Below, piece by piece: positions 1-5,944 of a stretch of DNA of 13,901 nt. Each line of letters starts with the position of its first letter. Positions within the stretch are counted from its first letter, which is position 1. This DNA comes from Planctomycetota bacterium (GTDB taxonomy: Bacteria; Planctomycetota; Planctomycetia; Pirellulales; Pirellulaceae), in the NCBI GenBank assembly GCA_029259935.1, contig JAJDEH010000041.1, positions 1-13,901 on the forward strand. Direction: 5' to 3'. Position numbers and translations under genes: made by a program. The notes under the pieces were generated by a model that worked only from the letters and a program-made list of their open reading frames with translations, was not told the DNA's origin and did no database searches.

Positions 1-152
1 GCCGTGGAAAAAGTGTACATGGCGGGGTCTTGTAGGTGGGGTTGAAGGCCAAGGTGCCTGAGAATGCTTTAGTCTCTATCGGCACAATTGGCTCAACCGC
101 CACATACGATCCTGAAAGATAGCAGGCCCGTGGTCCAACCAGCGAGGAGCCC

Positions 153-179
153 CCAATCACTGGCGAACGCCAGTGTTGG
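153..179 (-). terminator. Hairpin downstream of citrate synthase, possible terminator
   Basis: CACTGGC (158-164) pairs perfectly with GCCAGTG (169-175) around a GAAC loop. CCAA (153-156) and TTGG (176-179) extend the stem across one bulged base. It lies about 45 bases beyond the citrate synthase stop on that gene's transcript. There is no U-tract after it, so it may terminate weakly, or only stabilise the 3' end. Confidence 0.45.
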
Positions 180-221
180 CTGGGGGGGTGTTGCATCGGC
201 CGGGTCGCGAACAGCTAGGCG

Positions 222-1511
222 TTAACTGCGTTGCTGGAGCGCGACGAAGTCACGCTTGGCGGGCCCCGTATAGATTTGCCGCGGGCGACAGATTCGCTTG
301 GTGGGGGAATTTTGCATTTCGACCCAATGCGCGATCCAGCCTGGCAGGCGGCCGATGGCGAACAGCACGGTAAACATCTGGACGGGAATACCGATCGCGC
401 GATAAATGACGCCTGAGTAAAAATCGACGTTGGGGTAAAGTTTACGCTCTACGAAATAATCATCCGTCAGCGCGACCTCTTCCAGCTTTTGAGCGATTTC
501 GAAAAGCGGGTCGTCGATGTTCAGCTTATCCAACAGCGTATCGCAGGCAGTTTTGATGATGATGGCTCGGGGATCGTAGTTTTTATAAACGCGATGTCCA
601 AAGCCCATCAGGCGGAAGTTGCTATTCTTGTCCTTGGCCATGTTGACGTATTTTTCGACGTCGCCCCCATCGGCCGCGATGTTCTCCAGCATGTTGACGC
701 AAGCCTCGTTCGCTCCGCCGTGCAGCGGTCCCCACAAGGCGCAGACGCCCGCCGCGATCGAGGCAAAGAGGTTGGCATCCGACGAGCCGACCATCCGCAC
801 GGTCGACGTGCTGCAGTTTTGTTCGTGGTCGGCGTGCACGATCAGCAGCAGATTGAGCGCTTTGACGAAATCCTCGTCGATTTCGTACGGCTCGCTGGGG
901 ACGGCAAACATCATCTGCAAGAAGTTCTCAGCGTAGCTGAGGTCGTTTTGCGGATAAATCAGCGGCTGGCCCATGAACTTTTTGTAGCTGTAGGCCGCGA
1001 TGGTCGGCAATTTGGCGATCAGCCGGTGAATCGAGATTTCGACCTGCCGCGGATCCTGGGGATCGAGCGAATCTTGATAAAAGGTCGACAAGGCGCTGAC
1101 TACCGACGAAAGCACCGCCATCGGGTGGGCTTCGCGAGGAAAACCGTTATAAAACGAGCGAATGTCCTCGTGCAGCATGGTGTGCCGACGGATCGACATG
1201 CGAAATTCGTGCAATTGCTGTTCGGTCGGCAGTTCCCCGTAAATCAGCAAATAGCTGGTTTCGACGAAGTCGCAATTCGCGGCGATTTGCTCGATGGGGT
1301 ACCCGCGATAGCGAAGAATGCCCTCCTCGCCGTTCAGAAAGGTGATTTCACTGGCAACCGAGCCGGTGTTCACATACCCCTCGTCGAGGGTGATCATCCC
1401 GGTTTCGGCACGCAGTTTGGAGATATCGAGCCCGATTTCATTTTCGGTGCCTGCAACGATCGGCAGATCGATTTCATGTCCGTTGGCATGCAACTTCGCG
1501 GGCTGTGTCAT
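222..1511 (-). CDS. gltA: Citrate synthase (type II, hexameric class)
   Basis: Condenses acetyl-CoA with oxaloacetate to citrate, the entry step of the cytoplasmic TCA cycle. The protein is 429 residues from the chosen start, the usual length of type II bacterial enzymes. The catalytic triad is visible: H264 in GPLHGGAN, H306 in GFGHRVY and D363 in NVDFYSG, nearly at the E. coli GltA numbers. HADHEQNCSTST (around 226-237) is the oxaloacetate-binding region. The C-terminal RPRQIYTG motif is also present. I chose the ATG at 1511 because MTQPAKL followed by a short beta-rich N-domain fits the family, and GGGAG sits 7 bases upstream. An alternative ATG at 1541 has GGAGG 5 bases upstream and adds ten residues. 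The gene stands alone, with no TCA neighbours. Confidence 0.97.
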   Translation of the reverse strand: MTQPAKLHANGHEIDLPIVAGTENEIGLDISKLRAETGMITLDEGYVNTGSVASEITFLNGEEGILRYRGYPIEQIAANCDFVETSYLLIYGELPTEQQLHEFRMSIRRHTMLHEDIRSFYNGFPREAHPMAVLSSVVSALSTFYQDSLDPQDPRQVEISIHRLIAKLPTIAAYSYKKFMGQPLIYPQNDLSYAENFLQMMFAVPSEPYEIDEDFVKALNLLLIVHADHEQNCSTSTVRMVGSSDANLFASIAAGVCALWGPLHGGANEACVNMLENIAADGGDVEKYVNMAKDKNSNFRLMGFGHRVYKNYDPRAIIIKTACDTLLDKLNIDDPLFEIAQKLEEVALTDDYFVERKLYPNVDFYSGVIYRAIGIPVQMFTVLFAIGRLPGWIAHWVEMQNSPTKRICRPRQIYTGPAKRDFVALQQRS

Positions 1512-1585
1512 CGTTTCTCTCCCAGACACCACTGGACTCATCATCACCTCCACATATCAGCAGCTTAACTTATTTATTGCCCGCC

Positions 1586-1614
1586 AGTTTAACCATCCCC
1601 GAAGGGTTAGGCAA
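1586..1614 (-). promoter_or_regulatory. Candidate promoter of citrate synthase
   Basis: On the minus strand, TTGCCT (1614-1609) and TAAACT (1591-1586) are separated by 17 bases, a good sigma70-like spacing. Transcription would begin near 1579, giving a short leader before either start codon. This was found by eye and both hexamers are imperfect. Confidence 0.35.
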
Positions 1615-1654
1615 TTCGCCACCCTCGGAGGTCGTGCAGCAAACTACAACCGAC

Positions 1655-1673
1655 GCCCCCTTGGCAAGGGGGC
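1655..1673. other. Strong GC-rich hairpin in the citrate synthase / PLA2 spacer
   Basis: GCCCCCTT (1655-1662) pairs perfectly with AAGGGGGC (1666-1673) around a GGC loop. It sits in the roughly 340-base divergent spacer (1512-1851) between the citrate synthase and the PLA2-like gene, upstream of the candidate citrate synthase promoter. It may insulate the two transcription units or be a protein-binding palindrome. No open frame that I believe is coding lies in this spacer. Confidence 0.4.
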
Positions 1674-1851
1674 CAACGAAACTGCCGGGTTACTTTGACG
1701 ATTGCGCGAACTTTGCGTGATGGTCAAGCCGTTACCCGCGACGGGGCGCTGAATGGAAAAGTTTCGCTAGCCTTTGCCGTTTGCCAAGGACGATATGCAA
1801 AGCACTCTTTCAATCTACTGATGGAATCATCTTGCGGAGAGGCCTTGGGGA

Positions 1852-2211
1852 ATGCACGGAAAGTCACTTCAAGCCATCGTTTTCGGCGCGGCTCTTGTTC
1901 TCGTTGGAACACCCAGCACGTCCGTTGCCGATCAGGCCAATCCTTGCGGTCCCGATAACATGCCACCCGCGCTGCGGCAGCTGATTCCACAGGAGTATCA
2001 TGGGGCCAATTTTCGCCCTGCTTGCAGCCGCCACGACCGCTGCTACGTTTCGGGACCCTCGAGACGGCAGTGCGATCAGCGGTTCAAGCGAGATTTGTTG
2101 AAGGCGTGTGAATGCTCGGACCGCCCGATTCGCTGCCGAATTGTGGCGCGAACCATGTACCGGGCGACCGCCATGTTTGGTCGCAGCTACTACAGGGCAA
2201 GCCGCCGCTGA
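1852..2211 (+). CDS. Small secreted phospholipase A2-like protein
   Basis: 119 residues. Residues 1-26 look like a Sec signal peptide: a lysine, a hydrophobic core (IVFGAALVLVG), then cleavage after SVA. The mature part holds NPCG (30-33), then ACSRHDRCY with H61-D62, then CDQRF and KACEC. This cysteine-framed His-Asp dyad followed by a Cys-Asp helix is the phospholipase A2 signature. In that family it cleaves the sn-2 acyl chain of phospholipids using calcium. There are seven cysteines (32, 58, 64, 74, 86, 88, 95), so one should be unpaired. The classical glycine-rich calcium loop is not clear, so activity is inferred. GGAGAGG at 1835-1841 is a reasonable ribosome site for the ATG. The C-terminus is rich in arginine and tyrosine. 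It stands alone, convergent with the next gene. Confidence 0.75.
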   Translation: MHGKSLQAIVFGAALVLVGTPSTSVADQANPCGPDNMPPALRQLIPQEYHGANFRPACSRHDRCYVSGPSRRQCDQRFKRDLLKACECSDRPIRCRIVARTMYRATAMFGRSYYRASRR

Positions 2212-2239
2212 GCAGGTGGAGCGCATTGGGCTCCCTGCT
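2211..2239. terminator. Possible bidirectional terminator between convergent genes
   Basis: AGCAG (2211-2215) pairs with CTGCT (2235-2239) and GGAGC (2218-2222) with GCTCC (2230-2234), with a two-base bulge and a seven-base loop. The hairpin fills the 26-base gap between two converging stop codons and overlaps both. No U-tract is seen. Confidence 0.45.
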
Positions 2240-2606
2240 AGAACGGCACTTCGTCATCTCCTTCAAACGGCGCTTCCGAGTCGTCGGGCAGCGGCCTTGT
2301 CTCGTTGGAAGACTTACCGACAACGTTGAACTTGCTCGCTTCGGCATTGAGGAAAAACTTTACGTCGCTGTTTTCGTCCTTCTGCCACTTGCGGCCACTG
2401 AGGCGATACGACACTTCGACGTCGTCACCGACGCTCATTTCATCCACCGTGTCACAGCTATCCTGGATAAAGTCGATGGGGATATAGTTGGTAAAGCGCC
2501 CGTTGTCCTGTTCGAGAACGACCAGCCGCTTGCGAAATCCGCTCTGTCCATAAGTCTTGGTATCTTCGATCAAATGGACGATCCCCCGGACCACTGCGTC
2601 ACTCAT
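2238..2606 (-). CDS. DUF3127-family protein (OB-fold-like, SSB-like C-terminal tip)
   Basis: 122 residues. Residues 5-95 match the DUF3127 pattern as I know it: an initial G-x-V-x-x-I strand, TYGQSGFRKR (18-27), then FTNYIPIDF (38-46), DDVEVSYRLSGRKW (61-74) and VKFFLNAE (82-89). The family is thought to adopt an OB-fold-like beta barrel, so nucleic-acid or protein binding is plausible but unproven. A low-complexity acidic linker (about 98-115) leads to a C-terminus reading GDDEVPF. This closely resembles the DDDIPF tip by which bacterial SSB recruits repair and replication proteins. The ATG at 2606 has AGGAA about 9 bases upstream. It lies in the same orientation as the aldo/keto reductase but 143 bases from it, so is probably separately transcribed. 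Confidence 0.85.
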   Translation of the reverse strand: MSDAVVRGIVHLIEDTKTYGQSGFRKRLVVLEQDNGRFTNYIPIDFIQDSCDTVDEMSVGDDVEVSYRLSGRKWQKDENSDVKFFLNAEASKFNVVGKSSNETRPLPDDSEAPFEGDDEVPF

Positions 2607-2749
2607 AGCTCTCGATTCCTAATGTTTCTAACGGCCAAACAAGCCCCCAATTTAAAACTTCTTCGCGCGGCTCACAAGTCACAGCATCGCGGCGGACGCA
2701 TTTCGTTAGGGAAAGCCATTTGCTGAGAAATAGCTGCTCGGTGTGGCAG

Positions 2750-3730
2750 TCAAACAGCCGACTTGACGATCGGCTGACCCCGCTTGCGAAGCGATTCGTC
2801 GATTTTGCTAAACTGCTCGGCCGAAAGCTGCCAGCCCATCGCCCCCGCCGATTCCTCGATTTGATAGGGCCGTTTCGCGCCACACAACGCCACGGTGACG
2901 CCCGGCCGGTGGATCGTCCAGTTGATGACGACTTGCGCGACCGTCTTATCGACTGCGACCGCGATCGTTCGCAGTTCGTCAAGAAAGTCTTGGTTCTTCT
3001 GCCATTCCTGCCCTTGAAACATGGGATATTTCGCGCGGCCATCGTTCGGCGCGAATTGGTGGTCGCGGGGGATGCGACCGGCCAGCAATCCCTTCATCAG
3101 CGGCCAATAGACCATCGCCGACACTTTCCGCTCGCGGCACCACGGCAAGGTGTCTTGTTCGATTTGTCGTTGCAGCATGTTGTACGGCGGTTGAAAGGCT
3201 GAGATTGGACATACCGCATGAAACTGGTCAAGCTGCTGGACGTCGAAGTTCGACACGCCAATTGCCAAGGCCTTGCCTTCGTCAAGCAGTTCTCTTAAAG
3301 CTCCAGCGGAATCCGAGACGGGAACCTGCGGATCGGGCGCATGCAAATACAACAGTTCCACGCGATCGGTATCCAGCCGCCGCAAGCTTTCTTCGCACTC
3401 GCGCTTGATAGTTTCCGGGCGGCCGTCGAATTGCCGTTGTAAGTCGCCATCCCAGTGAATGCCCCCCTTCGTGGCGATGACGATCTCGTCGCGACGATGG
3501 CCCAGGGCCCGGGCGATCATTTTTTCACTTTCTCCCTTCGCGCCATAGCAATACGCCGTATCGAAGAAGTTGATCCCCGCATCGAGGGCCGCTTCCAGCG
3601 TCCGCAAGCTATCGGCCTCGTTCACGTCCACGCTGGTCATGCCCGTTATCGGCCAGCACCCCATGGCCACCGAGGTCACTTCGAGGTTCGTGGTGCCGAT
3701 CTTACGCAAGTCGGGGTGGGCGGTCGTCAT
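2750..3730 (-). CDS. Aldo/keto reductase
   Basis: 326 residues, a full-length (alpha/beta)8-barrel NADPH-dependent oxidoreductase acting on aldehydes, ketones or sugars in the cytoplasm. The catalytic tetrad is present: D57 (FFDTA), Y62 (YCYG), K88 (ATKGG) and H130 (YLHAPDP). GVSNFD (about 157-162) and the NADP-binding region near CGAKRPYQIEE (about 283-293) are also where expected. The natural substrate cannot be read from the sequence. The ATG at 3730 has no clear ribosome site upstream. A tandem pair of 15-base direct repeats lies 60-90 bases before the start and could be an operator. Confidence 0.97.
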   Translation of the reverse strand: MTTAHPDLRKIGTTNLEVTSVAMGCWPITGMTSVDVNEADSLRTLEAALDAGINFFDTAYCYGAKGESEKMIARALGHRRDEIVIATKGGIHWDGDLQRQFDGRPETIKRECEESLRRLDTDRVELLYLHAPDPQVPVSDSAGALRELLDEGKALAIGVSNFDVQQLDQFHAVCPISAFQPPYNMLQRQIEQDTLPWCRERKVSAMVYWPLMKGLLAGRIPRDHQFAPNDGRAKYPMFQGQEWQKNQDFLDELRTIAVAVDKTVAQVVINWTIHRPGVTVALCGAKRPYQIEESAGAMGWQLSAEQFSKIDESLRKRGQPIVKSAV

Positions 3731-3792
3731 GGCTATTGAAAACTGAGAGGGTGGTCTGATCTAGTCGCTGGTCGTAGCAAGTTATCATGACG

Positions 3793-3822
3793 GACGGTGA
3801 TTTGCACGACCGTGATTTGCAG
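3793..3822. repeat. Tandem 15-bp direct repeat upstream of the aldo/keto reductase
   Basis: GACGGTGATTTGCA (3793-3806) and GACCGTGATTTGCA (3808-3821) differ at one position and are spaced exactly 15 bases apart. They lie in the reductase's promoter region (its start is at 3730). Such a direct repeat could be a regulator-binding site; that is inference. Confidence 0.5.
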
Positions 3823-4049
3823 CACCGGGGTCAAGTCGCGAGCGGAGTTGGCCCGAAACCTCAGGTACGTCATGTTGCGGAATTAGGCCGCTTCCTGCTG
3901 GTGGGCTAGAAATTCCGAATCGCGCATTCGGCGGATGTGCGCTGGCAGATCGGCGGGAGTGGTGAGCGATTTTTCGAAGCCTGGCAACATCGATTCAACG
4001 GTTTCGTTTTTGCTTCCAATTGCAACTCGAAACTCTGGATTGGAGAGGA

Positions 4050-4066
4050 TTCAATCTCGGATTGAA
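4050..4066. promoter_or_regulatory. Perfect inverted repeat, candidate operator
   Basis: TTCAATC (4050-4056), TCG, GATTGAA (4060-4066). A second, looser pair, TCCAAT (4015-4020) and ATTGGA (4039-4044), lies just before it. It sits about 180 bases upstream of a MerR-type regulator, so autoregulatory binding is plausible but not shown. Confidence 0.35.
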
Positions 4067-4245
4067 CCGCTGTTGCGGCAAAATCCGTCAAATCGTCCAT
4101 TTTAAGCGATTTTCCATAAGGTCTTTTAGTGAAGATACTTACAGTAAGCAGCTTCTCAGAATGGTCTTTTTTCATAGAGTGTTTATTGAGTCCCGATCTG
4201 AGGTACATTCGACAATTCATCCGAATCGTTCACCGAAAGCCGAGA

Positions 4246-5124
4246 ATGCGAGACCTCCTGACCCCCAAGCAAGTCGCCCGTGCCATCGACGTCAGCGAAT
4301 CGTCGATCAAGCGCTGGTGCGACAAGGGAGTGATCCCGACGCACTACACGGCAGGCGGACACCGGCGAATCACCTTGTCGGGATTAGTTGAATTCATGCG
4401 GAAAGGTAAGCACGTACTGGTCCATCCTGAAGCGTTGGGGCTGCCTCCCATCAGCGGTCAGACGATACGTGTTGTCGACCGCGCTCGCGAAAAGATGACC
4501 GAGGCGCTGCTGTCTGGTGACGATCCTTGTTGTCGGCAAATCACAATCGACCTGTATCTGGCGGAACACAGTATCAGCGTCATTTGCGATGATGTCCTCG
4601 CCGCGGCTTTTCGCGATATCGGAGAGCGGTGGGAGTGTGGGGCGGCGGAGGTCTATCAAGAACGTCGCGGATGCGAGGTCGCCCTGCGAGTACTCCATGA
4701 GTTGCGGGCTCTACTGCCGGCACCTCCGGAGGAAGCCCCTTTGGCGATTGGCGGCGCTGCGGCGGGCGACCAGTATTGTCTGGGTACGACGATGGCCGAG
4801 TTGGTTCTGCGCGATGCTAAATGGAACGCGGTATCGCTGGGTGACAATCTGCCATTCGAGTCGATGGGGGCGGCCATCCGCGAACATCGACCCAAGTTAT
4901 TCTGGCTGAGTTGTTCGCACATCGCCGGTGAAACTGACTTCCTCGCCAGATACGGTCAACTGTACGACGAATTTGGGATGGACGTGGCATTCGTGGTCGG
5001 CGGTTTCGCTTTGACCGACGAAATCCGCCAGCAAATGAAGTACTCTGCCTACTGCGACAACATGCAGCATCTTGAGGGATTCGCCCAAACGCTTAGTGGG
5101 GCGATTGACAAGTCGGGCAATTAG
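4246..5124 (+). CDS. MerR-type HTH / B12-binding-domain regulator (CarH/LitR architecture)
   Basis: 292 residues from the ATG at 4246. Residues 3-42 form a MerR/excisionase-type winged helix (LTPKQVARAIDV, SSIKRWCDKG, GGHRRIT). Residues about 75-155 form the helical bundle that in CarH caps cobalamin. Residues about 163-285 are a Rossmann-like B12-binding domain (GDQYCLG, VSLGDNLPFESM, LFWLSCS, VVGGFAL). In CarH/LitR, adenosylcobalamin makes the regulator light-responsive. Here W129 of the Wx9EH motif is kept, but the motif reads E139-R140, and the DxHxxG motif reads DQYCLG with Y177 in place of the ligand histidine. Classical cobalamin binding is therefore doubtful. The frame is open back to an ATG at 4129, but those 39 residues look non-coding. 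The sigma factor follows 73 bases downstream. Confidence 0.93.
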   Translation: MRDLLTPKQVARAIDVSESSIKRWCDKGVIPTHYTAGGHRRITLSGLVEFMRKGKHVLVHPEALGLPPISGQTIRVVDRAREKMTEALLSGDDPCCRQITIDLYLAEHSISVICDDVLAAAFRDIGERWECGAAEVYQERRGCEVALRVLHELRALLPAPPEEAPLAIGGAAAGDQYCLGTTMAELVLRDAKWNAVSLGDNLPFESMGAAIREHRPKLFWLSCSHIAGETDFLARYGQLYDEFGMDVAFVVGGFALTDEIRQQMKYSAYCDNMQHLEGFAQTLSGAIDKSGN

Positions 5125-5160
5125 CTTGAGTGTATTTGGGGCCAGAGAATTCTGAGCCGG

Positions 5161-5190
5161 TTGGCATTATCCGACGCGCGACGGTATCTT
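5161..5190 (+). promoter_or_regulatory. Candidate promoter for a leaderless ECF sigma transcript
   Basis: TTGGCA (5161-5166) and TATCTT (5185-5190) are 18 bases apart. The expected transcription start, about 7 bases after the -10, falls on or next to the ATG at 5198. No Shine-Dalgarno sequence precedes that ATG, which fits leaderless initiation. Both hexamers are imperfect. Confidence 0.35.
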
Positions 5191-5197
5191 GATCGGT

Positions 5198-5782
5198 ATG
5201 AGCGATGTCACGCGAATTCTATCCAGAATCGAGCAGGGCGATCCGGTGGCCGCTCAGGAATTGCTCCCGGTCGTCTACCAGGAACTTCGGAAGCTCGCCG
5301 CCGCGAAGCTGGCGCGGGAGAATCCAGGCCAGACACTGCAGGCGACGGCGCTGGTGCATGTAGCGTACTTGCGGCTGGTCGATGTCGACAACGTTCAGCA
5401 GTGGGACAATCGCGGCCACTTCTTCGCTGCCGCGGCCGAGGCGATGCGGCGGATTCTGGTCGAGAACGCCCGTCGCAAGAAACGCATCAAGCGTGGTGGC
5501 GATCTAGCTCGCACGGAATTGGATGATGCCGAGATTGTCGCGCCAGAAGTTCACGAAGACCTGATTGCACTAGACGCCGCTCTGGACCACTTGAAATCGG
5601 TCGACGCGCAAGCGGTCGAACTGGTTCATTTGCGGTATTTTGTCGGTCTTTCCAACGCCGATGCGGCCCAGTTGCTGGAAATTTCCCCACGCACGGCGGA
5701 TCGAGTGTGGGCCTTTGCCCGAGCCTGGCTGCATCAAGAGATGGGCGGTGCGGATACCGCGGCGGAAAAAGATTCCGGATGA
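5198..5782 (+). CDS. ECF sigma factor (PF07638/TIGR02999 type, planctomycete kinase-linked class)
   Basis: 194 residues. Directs core RNA polymerase to a dedicated promoter set. Sigma2 spans about 4-100, with GDPVAAQELLPVVYQELR, TLQATALVHVAYLRLVD and the basic stretch RRKKRIKRGG (92-101). Sigma4 spans about 122-182, with the helix-turn-helix LSNADAAQLLEISPRTADRVW. These match the family of short ECF sigmas abundant in planctomycetes and commonly encoded beside Ser/Thr kinases. I chose the ATG at 5198 because family members start MSDVTxIL; a TTG at 5189 would add three residues. No anti-sigma factor is encoded nearby. The kinase follows 162 bases downstream on the same strand, so control by phosphorylation is the natural hypothesis, with the EcfP-PknT pair of Vibrio parahaemolyticus as precedent. 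Confidence 0.95.
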   Translation: MSDVTRILSRIEQGDPVAAQELLPVVYQELRKLAAAKLARENPGQTLQATALVHVAYLRLVDVDNVQQWDNRGHFFAAAAEAMRRILVENARRKKRIKRGGDLARTELDDAEIVAPEVHEDLIALDAALDHLKSVDAQAVELVHLRYFVGLSNADAAQLLEISPRTADRVWAFARAWLHQEMGGADTAAEKDSG

Positions 5783-5944
5783 AAGTAGGAATATTGTGGC
5801 GTGACACGGGGCGGAACGGCGCATTTCAGTAAGGAGGCTATAGAGAGACGAAATTGCATGAGACCTACGGGTGGACGAGCCGCCCAGCGCTCGCTCCGGC
5901 TAATCGTCAATGCAATTTGCACCTGATATCAAAACGAGACCGCC

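Larger units (their letters stand above)
3731..4245. other. 515-base spacer between divergent genes, with palindromes and no convincing gene
   Basis: The reductase and the B12-domain regulator diverge from this region. It holds the 15-base direct repeat near the reductase and a perfect inverted repeat at 4050-4066. From about 3980 the DNA is visibly richer in A and T than its surroundings. Open frames here (for example 3906-4220 minus) show no domain-like sequence. It is probably a long regulatory region or a decayed gene. Confidence 0.5.

Noticed and set aside
36..122. Short plus-strand frame at the left edge reading KVPENALVSIGTIGSTATYDPER
   Set aside because: Protein-like in part, but only 28 codons from a GTG with no ribosome site and an upstream stop at 33-35. 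Too little to call.
489..1568. Long open frame on the plus strand (359 codons)
   Set aside because: It is the exact antisense of citrate synthase, shows no domain and mirrors that gene's codon pattern.
2112..2726. Plus-strand frame of 204 codons
   Set aside because: Antisense to the DUF3127 gene and overlapping the end of the PLA2-like gene; no recognisable domain.
3906..4220. Minus-strand frame of 104 codons in the long spacer
   Set aside because: No ribosome site, no domain-like pattern, and it lies over the palindromic AT-richer leader.
5831..5860. Strong AAGGAGG upstream of the kinase, with an ATG at 5858
   Set aside because: The distance (20 bases) is too long and the frame closes after 22 codons. 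The kinase ATG at 5945 is too far away to use it.
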